Below, piece by piece: positions 35,227 to 45,500 of a DNA stretch of 64,000 nucleotides. The notes below the pieces were generated by a model. The model searched no databases, was not told the origin of the DNA, and saw only the letters and a program-made list of their open reading frames with translations. Source of the stretch: Chryseobacterium daeguense DSM 19388 (GTDB taxonomy: Bacteria > Bacteroidota > Bacteroidia > Flavobacteriales > Weeksellaceae); contig NZ_AUMT01000016.1 of the NCBI RefSeq assembly GCF_000430825.1, positions 25,226 to 89,225 of the forward strand, read 5' to 3'. A program made the position numbers and the translations under genes. How positions within the stretch are numbered: the stretch's first letter is position 1; the number at the start of each line of letters is the position of its first letter.

Positions 35227-36096
35227 TTAAAAGGTATCGGCTTTAAGAATTTCAGAATAGTTAACTTTCATTTCGATGGTGCGTCCAGAGAGTTGTTCTT
35301 CAATTAATCTTATCATCATTACTTTAGAGTTCGGGTAGGTGAATTTTTTGAAAACATAAATGTTTCTGAAATTCTTTCTGAAATGTTTTTGAGGATTGAG
35401 TTGTAAAATTGGGGTAAGACCTACACTTTGGTTATTAGTTGCTTTATGGATTTTTTTATCTTCTAAGGAGAATTTCAAATCCTCAATGTCATAGCTCAGA
35501 TTAGAATTGTTTTTGATGGTCATATCTAAAAAAATATAGTCGCTTATTACATAGACATTATTGAGCTGAAAGCTTAGTTTGAGATTTTTTTCTTCCCTTA
35601 TCGGATTTTTCTCAGATTTTTTCTGAATAATGTCCATTGCGAATTTTCTTAATTCAAGATCTGAAAAAACCATTTTTTCAAACTCAATGGGTTGCATCGC
35701 TTCGGGTTGAATATGGATATTGGTAATTGTGTTTAGGTTGTCCTGATTTCTGTAAACAACTTTGTACTGAGCGATGAAAGATTGAGCAACGACGGTTATC
35801 ACTCCGATTTTATCTCCATTAAAAAGAACCGATGGTATTTTGATTTTTCCCTTCTCGTCAGAATCAGGATGGTCTGTGATTTTTATCCTGGCAATATTTG
35901 TGGCTGGTAAATCTCCAGTCAGTTTTTCTGTTGAAAGATCCACATACTGAATGGGCTCAGGCGAAATAATATGCAGATTGATCCCTTCGGTAATTTCAAT
36001 TTCCGGTAAGTCGGAAATAATCTGTTCCTTGGTTGCTGTTTGAGCTGTGAAAAATTGAGCTGCGAAAATTAAAAGGGTGTATAATAAAGTTCTCAT
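35227..36096 (-). CDS. traN: Conjugative transfer protein TraN (VirB9-like, DUF4138)
   Basis: This 289-residue secreted protein has a signal peptide (FAAQFFTAQT) and then a beta-rich body with the DUF4138 pattern: ITEGINLHIISPEPIQYVDL near residue 36, an IARIKITD segment, and FIAQYKVVYR, with paired strands after. TraN is the outer-membrane complex protein of Bacteroidetes conjugation systems, corresponding to VirB9. It follows traM by 4 bases. Confidence 0.9.
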   Translation of the reverse strand: MRTLLYTLLIFAAQFFTAQTATKEQIISDLPEIEITEGINLHIISPEPIQYVDLSTEKLTGDLPATNIARIKITDHPDSDEKGKIKIPSVLFNGDKIGVITVVAQSFIAQYKVVYRNQDNLNTITNIHIQPEAMQPIEFEKMVFSDLELRKFAMDIIQKKSEKNPIREEKNLKLSFQLNNVYVISDYIFLDMTIKNNSNLSYDIEDLKFSLEDKKIHKATNNQSVGLTPILQLNPQKHFRKNFRNIYVFKKFTYPNSKVMMIRLIEEQLSGRTIEMKVNYSEILKADTF

Positions 36097-36100
36097 TGAT

Positions 36101-37315
36101 TTATTTTTTTTGTTGGTTTTGTGATTCTTTCAGTTGTTTTTCGTCGATTAAAAAGACATAAGAATTGTACTTCAATTTTGCCTTGTTCTCTTTGATCAGG
36201 TTGGCAATTGATTTGGATGTTGATGTAAACAGGCTGGATCCAATGCTTGAGAAGAATCCTTTTCCGCCCATATCCATCTGAGTTCCTTGTACGGAGTTAC
36301 TTCCCATTTCCCTCATCATATCTCTGAAAACACTTTGTGGAACGTATAATCCCTTCATTCCATCAATATCATAAATGGACAGGTTGACTGGGTAGATTTC
36401 TCCTTTCGTAAAAACCGACACAATATTCAGATTTACTCTTTGCATGGAAAATCCTGAGATTTGACCATATAAAATGGAACCTTTGCTTATTTTTTTGTTT
36501 CCGACAAAGATGTCTTCCAGCAACCGGAATCTGATCCTGCTTCCCAGAAAACCTTTGTTATTTTCGTCAATGACCGCTTTGATAAAGCTGTTTTCTTTCT
36601 CCTTATAGAAAGCATTGAAACCACTGTTGATTCCGGATTTGCTCACCTTGAAAGTTGAATTAAGAAAATCTTCCATTTTCTCTTTGTTGGACTTCAGTTT
36701 TTGTTCTGCTGCGAGTTTACTTTGGTACTCAGGATCACGGGATTTTTCTAAAGAATCCATCACGAGCATTTGTTCTTTCAGATATTTTACAGGGTCTGGT
36801 TGGACACTTTGTGTCTTTTCTTTAGGTGTATCAGCGTATTTTTCTTCCTGGTTTCCGTAAGATTTGTCATTCAGCATTTTGATGATTTCCGAAGACCTGT
36901 TGTAATCTTTATCTTCCCTTTGCTGTTGATTTGGCTTGTAATATGAGGATTGCTTTCCTTTTGCCTCATATTGATTTTGTCTGCCATTGACTGCTTTTAA
37001 TGAATCTATTTTTCTCTTTTGAGCTAAAGACAATTGGTCATCATAGTTCAATAAACTATCTTCTTCCTTATCCAATCCACCAAGCATTGTTCTGTTATCC
37101 TCTTTTTTGAAAAACGCATCATAAGCATCATTTTTTGTCATAATAGAATCCTGAGTGTCGCCCAATGAAAGAGATAATTCTTTTGGCTTGTCTTTTTCAG
37201 ACGTGTCCTCTTTGACAAACTGCGCTCCTACGTAAGCAAAAAGAAAAAGAAACGGTAGAGCCAATAGTGGCAAAACATATTTTTTTTCTTTAAAATTGAT
37301 TTTTTTAATGTCCAT
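36101..37315 (-). CDS. traM: Conjugative transfer protein TraM (VirB10-like)
   Basis: This 404-residue protein has a single N-terminal membrane segment (VLPLLALPFLFLFAYVGAQFV). A long disordered Gln/Lys/Asp-rich periplasmic region (residues 40-220) follows, then a C-terminal beta-barrel-like domain (IRFRLLEDIFVGNKKISKG, LYGQISGFS, GLYVPQSVFRD). This is the TraM architecture, analogous to VirB10, bridging inner and outer membrane. Its start overlaps traL by 11 bases. Confidence 0.92.
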   Translation of the reverse strand: MDIKKINFKEKKYVLPLLALPFLFLFAYVGAQFVKEDTSEKDKPKELSLSLGDTQDSIMTKNDAYDAFFKKEDNRTMLGGLDKEEDSLLNYDDQLSLAQKRKIDSLKAVNGRQNQYEAKGKQSSYYKPNQQQREDKDYNRSSEIIKMLNDKSYGNQEEKYADTPKEKTQSVQPDPVKYLKEQMLVMDSLEKSRDPEYQSKLAAEQKLKSNKEKMEDFLNSTFKVSKSGINSGFNAFYKEKENSFIKAVIDENNKGFLGSRIRFRLLEDIFVGNKKISKGSILYGQISGFSMQRVNLNIVSVFTKGEIYPVNLSIYDIDGMKGLYVPQSVFRDMMREMGSNSVQGTQMDMGGKGFFSSIGSSLFTSTSKSIANLIKENKAKLKYNSYVFLIDEKQLKESQNQQKK

Positions 37316-37658
37316 TTTTTAATTTTTGGTATTGGTTAAACAGATAGTCAATTCGTAAGCTGTCTTCTTTTTTCAGTTCGTTTTGGTCTCTTTTCACTTT
37401 TAAAGTTTTAAGTTCAGTCACAATTTTCTCCATTTCTTTCTCATTGTTTACGCTCAGATTTTGAGTAGTTTTATTTTTAGAGTATAAAACCGGAGGTTTG
37501 ATTTTGAACGTACTGTCGGAAGGGAAAAAGACACCTTGAATGATAGACCCAATAAATGAAACCGACAGTAGAATCATTGAATAGGTGAAGAATTTCTTTG
37601 GATTTTGAACTGCCCATTGCAGCCACTTCTGACCCTTTTGTTTTAATGTCGTATTCAT
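37305..37658 (-). CDS. traL: Conjugative transfer protein TraL
   Basis: This 117-residue protein has one membrane segment (FFTYSMILLSVSFIGSIIQG, residues ~20-40) and a helical tail with KIVTELKTLKVKRDQNELKK. Its size, topology and position between traK and traM fit TraL of Bacteroidetes transfer operons. It overlaps traM by 11 bases. Sequence alone is weak; the order of neighbours carries the call. Confidence 0.75.
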   Translation of the reverse strand: MNTTLKQKGQKWLQWAVQNPKKFFTYSMILLSVSFIGSIIQGVFFPSDSTFKIKPPVLYSKNKTTQNLSVNNEKEMEKIVTELKTLKVKRDQNELKKEDSLRIDYLFNQYQKLKNGH

Positions 37659-37659
37659 T

Positions 37660-38274
37660 TTAGTAAGAGTTTTTGTTTTGATTGGATAGTTCTTCGTTAT
37701 TGATGATTCGCCAGTTTTTAAGAATCACACCGTGAGGATTATTGGGACTTCTAATGATGTCTTCAAAGAATCCTTCGGTGATGAGCTTCCTGGTGATGAC
37801 AGAAGATTTTCGTGTGATCATCTGTTTCCCAAAAAAAGAAAATTTCTTCTTTTCCATATTGAGTGCAATTGAATCGGTATGGATACTTACCATTGAACTA
37901 GAGGCGATGATCTGATTGTAAAATCCTTTTTCCTTTAAGTTGGTATATTCTTTTTTTCCGCTGTCATCAATGAGATATAATGACTTTTGAATATTATCTT
38001 TGATATAGGTGTCATCAGGAGCGAGTGTGAAAAACAATCGGTGGAATAATTCAATTTGAGCTTTATATTCAACAGGTCGGTTAAGCAAAACATCAGTCTG
38101 CTTGGCAAGTACCGGAACGCCATTGTCTAAAATGTAAATTGATTTTCTGGAATCCTCGATCATTCTGTATGCAAAAAAAAATCCCGCAATAACAATGAAA
38201 ACAGCAAAAGCAATGGCAGATAATGAAACGACCTTGTTGATCTTAATTCTTTGTTCTATATTTTTGATAAGCAT
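37660..38274 (-). CDS. traK: Conjugative transfer protein TraK (VirB8-like position)
   Basis: This 204-residue protein has an N-terminal membrane anchor (VVSLSAIAFAVFIVIAGFFF) and a periplasmic domain with IYILDNGVPVLAKQTDV and RPVEYKAQIELFHRLFF. Those segments are typical of TraK in Bacteroidetes systems. A later LKNWRIINNEELSNQN ends the protein. It stands between traJ and traL with 1-23-base gaps. It contributes to the inner-membrane core of the channel. Confidence 0.9.
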   Translation of the reverse strand: MLIKNIEQRIKINKVVSLSAIAFAVFIVIAGFFFAYRMIEDSRKSIYILDNGVPVLAKQTDVLLNRPVEYKAQIELFHRLFFTLAPDDTYIKDNIQKSLYLIDDSGKKEYTNLKEKGFYNQIIASSSMVSIHTDSIALNMEKKKFSFFGKQMITRKSSVITRKLITEGFFEDIIRSPNNPHGVILKNWRIINNEELSNQNKNSY

Positions 38275-38297
38275 TTTGTTTTGGTATTTTTTAAAGG

Positions 38298-39545
38298 TTA
38301 TTTTCCGTTTTTCATCGCTCCCTGAGCTCTTCCCGATGCAGAACCTGCTGCTGCATTTTTTGCTGTAGCTGCTGCTACTGAAGCGCCTCCTGTTTTGGCT
38401 GCCAATATTGCTGTTTTTGCACTGCTTGCCATTTTTCCTGCAGCATTTTTCATTTTGGTCATCGTCCCCGCTCCTCCGGCTGAAACAATACTGTCTGCAA
38501 TGGTTGGGGTCATTAAAACCCCGATTCCTGTAACAACATAAGCAACACAGGTGAACAGCTGATTATAGATCATTCCTGAATTTGAAACATAAACCATCAA
38601 AGCATCAAGGTTGGTGATTGTTCCGTTGGATAAAAGTGTATCATACCTTTCAATCTCCATTGTATAGCCTGAAGCAATTAATTGCTGACCAATATTGATT
38701 ATGGTGTAGGCAACAAAAGTGTAAAGGTTAATATTGATGAACTTGGACACCCAGCTATATAAAGAGCTTTCAAATCCAGGGACAAGAGCCATCCCCACGG
38801 CTATCGGCCCTAAAATAATCAGGATGTAAGCCCATATTTTTTGAATGAAGAAAATGAGATAAACACAAACCCGAAGAATGGAAAGGCAAAAAAATTCAAT
38901 AAGTTCTGCAACTAATTTCTGCATTTGGAATTCCATTCTTATCTGCCATTCTTTGATGGGCTGAATGAGTTTATCTAATCCCTCGCTGATGTCAAACCAG
39001 GAATCATCTGCATCTTCGGTAGTGTTCTCAATGACTTCCTGCTTCGCATCTTCTTCCGCTTTCAGTTTTATAACAGCATCGAGCAATTGCTGTTGCTTTT
39101 TAAATCTCTCGACCCGCAAATCATTGACTTCAGACTCTATCTCACTGAAAATTGAGATTCCTGGTTCTGCAATGGCTTCAAATGGCGCTTGAATCATATT
39201 GACAAATCCGCTCCAATAAACAAGTGTAAATCCGATAAGAATTGGTTTCAGCATTGGGGTGATTTCCCATTCTCTATCTCCTGCTGCCATTTGCCAACCC
39301 ATATATCCGAGGTACATAAGAGCGCCTAATCCGCCTATCGCTTTTCCTACCAAAGCAGATCCTGCTGCGCTATCTTGTACACTATTATCTAATTTGGTAA
39401 AAACCTCCATAAACCATTTTTCAAAGGCGCCATCTCCTTTTAAAAATTGGAGTAGATTACTGTAATCGCCGTCTGTTTGGGCGAAACCCATGACAGGCAG
39501 TAGAATTGCGAATACGCAAAAAGTTACGGTTATCGTTTTATTCAT
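38298..39545 (-). CDS. traJ: Conjugative transfer protein TraJ (VirB6-like)
   Basis: This 415-residue polytopic protein has a signal-like start (LLPVMGFAQT) and about six to seven membrane segments (GKAIGGLGALMYLGYMGWQM, PMLKPILIGFTLVYWSGFV, LRVCVYLIFFIQKIWAYIL and others). A charged insert lies near residues 140-190, and the C-terminal tail is rich in Ala/Gly/Lys. It is the channel protein matching TraJ (VirB6-like) of Bacteroidetes elements. It lies 3 bases downstream of an unrecognised secreted protein and 23 bases upstream of traK. Confidence 0.88.
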   Translation of the reverse strand: MNKTITVTFCVFAILLPVMGFAQTDGDYSNLLQFLKGDGAFEKWFMEVFTKLDNSVQDSAAGSALVGKAIGGLGALMYLGYMGWQMAAGDREWEITPMLKPILIGFTLVYWSGFVNMIQAPFEAIAEPGISIFSEIESEVNDLRVERFKKQQQLLDAVIKLKAEEDAKQEVIENTTEDADDSWFDISEGLDKLIQPIKEWQIRMEFQMQKLVAELIEFFCLSILRVCVYLIFFIQKIWAYILIILGPIAVGMALVPGFESSLYSWVSKFININLYTFVAYTIINIGQQLIASGYTMEIERYDTLLSNGTITNLDALMVYVSNSGMIYNQLFTCVAYVVTGIGVLMTPTIADSIVSAGGAGTMTKMKNAAGKMASSAKTAILAAKTGGASVAAATAKNAAAGSASGRAQGAMKNGK

Positions 39546-39547
39546 TT

Positions 39548-40378
39548 TTAATATCGGTGTTTATATTGGCTCATCACATTGTGAACGATCTGCTGGTCTG
39601 AAGCAGGTATCCATCCCGGTGGTAAGGCATAATTTGAATGGTTTTTCAAAATATTTTTATAATCTGTAAGAAGTGTTGTCTTATTATTGTGCTTCCTTAA
39701 TTCCGTTACAAATTTTCTCCATTTGATAAGGGTTTCGTGGTACATAATGAATCGTTTTCCCCTTGGCATATCCATACTTCTCGACATTGAATATTTTTCT
39801 TTGATGAGATCCAATTCTTCCTGAAGTCTTCTTATGGTGCCTGTTGAGCTGAGTGTTTCAAACGTTTGTTGGTATTTCAGTCGCCATTCTTGAAAATTTT
39901 GAGGTGTATCGGGGAATTCGGTAATTGGTTTTAGCATTCGTTTGTAATACAATAACCATAGAGGGTCTGCATCGACAGTAGCGGAAGTCCAATGGGCAAA
40001 ATCCTGAATACTTCTTTTATGAATAGTGTCTGAAGCTGCTTTTATATTTTTTGCCTCTTCCTCCTGAAATTTTAATTGAGCGAATCTTTGATTTTGCACT
40101 CCGGTAGGTTTTAATGGTCGAATGTCTTCGCCATCTTTATAATCCCTGTTAATTTTCGGAGCCCACATTCCCCAAACCGTGGCGTAGGCAAAATTGGTTT
40201 GAATGCCTAAAAAATATTTTGGGTAAGGTCTCCAATCTCCCCAATCTTGAAAGACCATTCTTTTATGCTGGGCAACAATGGAAGGGTCATTCAATCTCTT
40301 TACACTCAATTGTGCAAACACAGTGGCTGCAAAAAAGAGCAACTGAAATAGACTGATTTTTTTTAGTAGATTTTCCAT
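39548..40378 (-). CDS. Unrecognised secreted protein of the transfer operon
   Basis: This 276-residue protein has a signal peptide (FFAATVFAQ). The mature part is unusually rich in Trp, Tyr and Arg/Lys (FQDWGDWRPYPKYFLGIQ, YATVWGMWAPKI, WLLYYKRML) and is mostly helical toward the C-terminus. I do not recognise the family. It lies between the three paralogous proteins and traJ, with gaps of 2-6 bases, so it is an operon member and probably part of the envelope machinery. Confidence 0.75.
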   Translation of the reverse strand: MENLLKKISLFQLLFFAATVFAQLSVKRLNDPSIVAQHKRMVFQDWGDWRPYPKYFLGIQTNFAYATVWGMWAPKINRDYKDGEDIRPLKPTGVQNQRFAQLKFQEEEAKNIKAASDTIHKRSIQDFAHWTSATVDADPLWLLYYKRMLKPITEFPDTPQNFQEWRLKYQQTFETLSSTGTIRRLQEELDLIKEKYSMSRSMDMPRGKRFIMYHETLIKWRKFVTELRKHNNKTTLLTDYKNILKNHSNYALPPGWIPASDQQIVHNVMSQYKHRY

Positions 40379-40384
40379 AATTTT

Positions 40385-41050
40385 TTAATTAAAGAGGTAC
40401 TGGTATTTAGTGATGATGTCGCCAACAATGGCTTTGTCTATATTGATGTAATTGCGGAGAACCGGAACCTGATACAGATAAGGGATTTTCTTGGCATTCT
40501 CTAATCGCAGATTGATGTACAGAATATTTCCGTTGATATTTCTGACACGGGTAAATATCTTTTCAATAAGCATTTCCCTATCCATAGCATCCATCAGAAA
40601 ATCTTTATCTTCATTGAGAATATCCTGGGTAACTTCCTGCTGAAGTTTGATCGTTTGCTTGCCTATCTCAACATAATATTTTGATACCAAGACGGCGTAT
40701 TCAGGATGTTGTGCCGATAAATCCAGCATTTTGTTGGAGTTCGTCACTATTTTACCCAAATATTGATAGAGGTAAATGAGTTTTTTACTCTGGGTCAGGG
40801 CTGAATTCACATTTTTCAGTTGTTGATAGATGTATTCCTGAATGGCTATGATCTGCGTTATCTTATTATTGACATCGTCATACAGTTCTTTTTGCTTTTC
40901 ATACGAATCCAAAAAAGTCTGTTCACTTCCCAATCGAACGCCGTGATTTACGGTGATCTGTGATAAAAGTTTGTCATTGATAACTATCTGCTGGCTTTTT
41001 ACGGATGCAACAGTGAAGAATAAAACTCCGGAAAAAAATAGTTTTTTCAT
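40385..41050 (-). CDS. Transfer-operon paralogue 3 (TraI/DUF4141-like position)
   Basis: This 221-residue secreted protein starts at the ATG at 41050 (MKKLFFSGVLFFTVASVKSQ), giving a signal peptide; an upstream in-frame start would overlap the previous gene. The rest is helical, with HPEYAVL and a C-terminal NYINIDKAIVGDIITKYQ. Both segments recur in the protein at 41786-42511, and the end also in 41052-41774. The position after traG corresponds to traI in Bacteroidetes systems, whose product is also a secreted helical protein. Homology to TraI is not certain. Confidence 0.78.
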   Translation of the reverse strand: MKKLFFSGVLFFTVASVKSQQIVINDKLLSQITVNHGVRLGSEQTFLDSYEKQKELYDDVNNKITQIIAIQEYIYQQLKNVNSALTQSKKLIYLYQYLGKIVTNSNKMLDLSAQHPEYAVLVSKYYVEIGKQTIKLQQEVTQDILNEDKDFLMDAMDREMLIEKIFTRVRNINGNILYINLRLENAKKIPYLYQVPVLRNYINIDKAIVGDIITKYQYLFN

Positions 41051-41051
41051 T

Positions 41052-41774
41052 TTAGAAAGATTTGATGTTATCCATGATGCTTTCAACTACTTGCTTATCC
41101 CTATTGACATAATATTGAAAGGCTCTTTTGTTACGTTTTACTTTGGCTTTAATATCTCTTATCTTGAGCAGCATATGCGTAGAATTCCTGCTTATTGCCT
41201 TTAGTTCCCCTAAAGCATAGTCCAATAATACTTTACGTTCTGATTTTTCCATTTGGTTGATGGCTCCGTAAGACAAAATGATCCCTGTTACTAACCTTGT
41301 TACCATTTGCAGATCATCAACAAATTGAACCTGGGAAGGCAATACCGCAATAATTGAATAAGGAGCATCACTTATTTCATTGATAATAGCAGTCTGATTG
41401 TTTGTTATTTTGGTTATTTCCCTGCTCATTGCTATTCCTGTCGGTACAGCTTGAATGGCAAATGAAATAATCCGCAATCTGTCCTGAACTTTGGTAATCT
41501 TTTCCTTGAATTGGTTCCATTGGGTTCTATTAGCTGTTTCTACGGTAGCATTGGCAATTTGTTTTTGTCGCATTTCTTTTTGCCTGTCGTGTTCTTTCAT
41601 CGTGGCATTGATTTCTATATCCATCATCGGAAATGATACATTTTCCTGTTGCCAAGCCGGTGTAGAGCCACCACCGGAGGATGTCAATACGAAATAAACT
41701 ACAGGAATAAGCAAACTGACAACAATTTTCTTTTTGACTCCGCATAGTCGGCAAATCTCATTTTTCGATTTCAT
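41052..41774 (-). CDS. Transfer-operon paralogue 2, helical envelope protein
   Basis: This 240-residue protein has an N-terminal hydrophobic segment (KIVVSLLIPVVYFVLTSSGG) and a helical body with KEHDRQKEMRQKQIANATV. It ends in YVNRDKQVVESIMDNIKSF, the same C-terminal signature as its two neighbours. The N-terminus CRLCGVKKK carries two cysteines before the membrane segment. It is separated by 1 base from paralogue 3 and 11 bases from paralogue 1. Likely a component of the mating channel; precise role unknown. Confidence 0.78.
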   Translation of the reverse strand: MKSKNEICRLCGVKKKIVVSLLIPVVYFVLTSSGGGSTPAWQQENVSFPMMDIEINATMKEHDRQKEMRQKQIANATVETANRTQWNQFKEKITKVQDRLRIISFAIQAVPTGIAMSREITKITNNQTAIINEISDAPYSIIAVLPSQVQFVDDLQMVTRLVTGIILSYGAINQMEKSERKVLLDYALGELKAISRNSTHMLLKIRDIKAKVKRNKRAFQYYVNRDKQVVESIMDNIKSF

Positions 41775-41785
41775 AATAGAAAAAT

Positions 41786-42511
41786 TTAAAAATTCCGTTT
41801 GTACCTGTTCATTATGTTTTCAACAATAGCTTTGTCTGTATTGATGTAGCCTGCAAATGGATTAATGGAATTCCAGAATCCCAATCGATTGGCTTTTTCC
41901 AGTCGTAGTTTTATCGCCAAAAGCCATAGTTTCAGATTTTTGACATTACCTGAAATATTATGAAGAATTTTGTAGCGGTCTCCTGCTGTTGCAAGATTCA
42001 GCTCTCCGGAAGCGAGAATATCAGAAACATCTGTAACAATCTTTAGACTTTGCTCATACGTTTTTTGTGAAGCTTTCACCCCAAAAATGGCATACTCAGG
42101 ATGTTCTGATGCTAGTTGTATCACTTGTGATGAATAATTGTAGCATTTATTAAGTTCAGAGTAGATTTCCTGTGCCTGAATTCCATTTTGTAAAGTGCCG
42201 GAAACCTCTTTTAAACCCTTCAGAATTTTATTCTGAATGTCATTAGCTGCCACCATCTGAGTCCCCACCCAGGTCTGTGCGTCCTTTAATTTTGAAGTTT
42301 CATCAATGACTTCGTTCTGTTTGGCTTTTAGATTTTCAGAATAAAGAATCATTGCCGCTGTTACCGTAGGGTCGATGTAAGTGTTTTGAGCGAATCCCAT
42401 TGTCTCCCAGAAGGAGAAAATTAGTAGAAAAACCTTCAATATAATATGGTTCGCCAGAGATGAAACGTGACGAAATCCTCTTGGTAAATTTATAGGTCTA
42501 AACGTTTTCAT
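41786..42511 (-). CDS. Transfer-operon paralogue 1 (TraI-like position)
   Basis: This 241-residue protein has a hydrophobic N-terminal segment (ILKVFLLIFSFWETMGFAQ, ending like a signal peptide). A helical body includes SEHPEYAIFGVKASQKTYEQ, and the C-terminus is GYINTDKAIVENIMNRYKR. It overlaps the end of traG by 14 bases. Together with the next two genes it forms a row of three related proteins, where well-known elements usually have a single gene at this place. Confidence 0.78.
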   Translation of the reverse strand: MKTFRPINLPRGFRHVSSLANHIILKVFLLIFSFWETMGFAQNTYIDPTVTAAMILYSENLKAKQNEVIDETSKLKDAQTWVGTQMVAANDIQNKILKGLKEVSGTLQNGIQAQEIYSELNKCYNYSSQVIQLASEHPEYAIFGVKASQKTYEQSLKIVTDVSDILASGELNLATAGDRYKILHNISGNVKNLKLWLLAIKLRLEKANRLGFWNSINPFAGYINTDKAIVENIMNRYKRNF

Positions 42512-45500
42512 AAGCGTAATTTTGTTTACTGATTAATTCTGAAAAACTGATATTGCGGTCTTCTAATTCCTGTGTGATAGTCTTGAAGACATTCTTCCCT
42601 TTGTGTTCCTTTTTCATCATTCTGTAGAAAGAATTGATTTTATCATCCAATGGATTTTGATATAAGTTCACCAGTGACACTAAGTTTTCCAGACTGTCTC
42701 CGAAGGTTTTGAGATCACCAACTATTTTGCGCAATGCTTCATCATAGTCGCCATATTGACATACATAATATTCAACTGCCGATTTTTCCGGTTTTTCTGT
42801 AGTGTAGGTGAGATATTGCTCCAATGAAACCTCATTTCCATAGACCTCTCCTTTTGAACCTCTTTTTAAGTAAAATTCTTTGAATCGGCTTCTTCCGAAT
42901 TTGTTGTTGAGATTGTTGATGGTAAAAATCTTGTTTTGCTCTACTTTATTGAGCGATAGCAATGAAGCGATTTTATCAAAGTTGTCTTTGAACTTCGTCT
43001 GGTCAAGCAATATAAAAGTGTCCGAATTATTGATGATGGAATCTTTAACCACTGCATTTCCAATAATGTCATCCAGTTCCTGCGTTACCACCACCGCTTC
43101 TCCCCAAAATTTCCTCACCGTTTTATATAAATAAAGAATGTATCCACCCATCAATTTACTAGCAATGGCCTTCCACGCTTCTTCGATTATTAAGGCTTTT
43201 CTGCGGTCTTTTCTGAGTCTCATTTTCTGAATAAAAGTGTCCATAATAATGAGCGTTACTATCGGAAACAATTTCGGATTATCCTTAACATTATCAATTT
43301 CAAAAACAATAAAAGATTCGTCAAAAAGCGTATTATCGGCACTTTCATTTAAAGTGGTTCCGTACCTTCCGCCTTTGTAAAAATCTTTCAGTACAAATAA
43401 AAAGGTGCGGAGATTGAATTCCTTTTCTATGATATTGTGTTTCTTATTATTCAGGTAAATAGGAAGAAATTGATCGCAATAATCATAAAACCCATTGAAC
43501 GAAAGTTCTTTTACAACCAGCTTTTCTTCCAGTTCTTTTATTTTTCTGATAATGGCTTTTCTAAAGGATTCATTCCATTCTTCAGCTGATCTGGGTTGCC
43601 TGATGATATCATTCGACCTGATTAAAATCAACTGCGTTTCATTGTATATTTTCCTTCTTTCTTCATCGTTCAGCGTGTCATACGCTTCATAAACCTTGTA
43701 GAAATTTTCGCTTTCATATTCCGGGTTATTAATGTTCTTGTCGGGATGATAAAATTTCAATAATTTTCTTCCCGCTTCCTTTATTTCATCGGAACTGGCA
43801 TCGAAAGTAATTCCCAAAATGTCATAGTAAGTATACTGTCCTTTGGCTTCGTTTTCATATTCAGAAAAAAGATCATCTTCGTGAATGTTGTATTTACCCA
43901 GATAGAGAATGAGTTCTTCAGAAGTTTTATTTTCATACCACTCTGTTCCTGAGTTGAAGTATTGATGGTAATAAGACATCAAAACATTATCTAAAATGGA
44001 TTTTTGAGCCGATGACATTGCAGCATCGGGACCTTGCCAGATCAGGAAGATCAGGTTGGTCAAAAATTCTATTTTTTCGATATTAAATTCTTTTTGATCC
44101 ATCAGAAAAGGATTCATAGTAATCGGTTTTTCTTCTGTGTATTGGATGTATCTTCCTCCTTTGTATTTACAAGTTCCTGAATAAGAATCTCCAGTGTCAA
44201 CAATAACTACGTCATAGTTATACGTGAGATATTGCTCTATAATATTGTTCATCAAAAATGACTTTCCGGAACCTGATGGTCCTAATACAAATTTATTTCT
44301 GTTATTAATTCTTCCTGTTTTCATCGGTAAATCCGAAGGATCAACTTTCAGCGGAACACCTTGTCTATCGGTAAATCGTAAATAGAAATTGGATTCTTCA
44401 TTCACGGGGTAACTTTCTTTAAAAAAAAAACACAAGGCCGCTTCGCTTGTCGTCATAAATAGATCGTATTCCCTAAGTTCTGTTCCATTGCCAGGAATGG
44501 CTGATCGCCAGAGTTCGAGTTGGTTGTAGGCATTTTTAGAAACAATAATTCCTTTCGTGAATAATTTGTTTTCAATCATCGACTGAATATTTTCCATTTT
44601 CTCCAGTGTTTCTGCGGAAAATAAGATTGAAAAATGAGCATTGACAACGAGCTGTCCGTCAATCGCTATATTATGAAGCAGGGTCTGAATTTCATCTGCT
44701 ATAATCGCGTTGGACGGAGAATTGTTAGCTGCTCCTTCGTGTTTTTTCTTCTTTTTATCAAGCTCCCTTTGTTGTTGTGCCTGAAGCGGAATGGTAATGA
44801 TCTGATTGTAGACAATGGTCTCATAATCTTCCAGTTCATTAATAAAACTAAAATTATCAACCGCCGTTTCAGCTGCCGCACCGTTTCCTCCGAGAAAAGA
44901 GTAAGGCTCAATTTCTGAAGGCAGATCAATATTTTCTACATCCACGTAAGAAATATTCTTCACGAATCGGTTCCCAATCTGTAAAAATTCGTTGGTGCTT
45001 TTGATATTATCAAATGTTGGAGATTCGGAAAACTGCATCGACAAAACTCCGGAAATGTAGTATTCGAAATCTTTCTCAAATAGAAACTCAGGTTCACAAT
45101 TGTTCTGCTTCAAAAGCATCAATACTTTTTGGCACTTATCCCTTAATTCTTTGTAGCTTTTATCCGAAAAATGATAATGCTTCATTTTCTTTTTCAGCTT
45201 ATCATCGATGATATCTGTAAAGAAAAGAACCGTTTCAATGGTTTTGAAAAGCCTGCCGTCAAAATGTTCCGAATATTTTTGTTGTAGAAATTGGTTTGAT
45301 TGTTCAGCGGTGTATCTTTTTTTAGAAAAAATATCGAGCTTCTGAACAATTCTTCCTTCTCCAATGATCGACACCACCTGATTTAACACCGTGTGGAAAT
45401 TGAGATAGCTGTCAGGATCTGCCGAATATTGTTCGACAATATTTTTTACCTTAATCCCAATAATAGGGTTTCCGTATTGTCCGAAAAGAACATCAAAATC

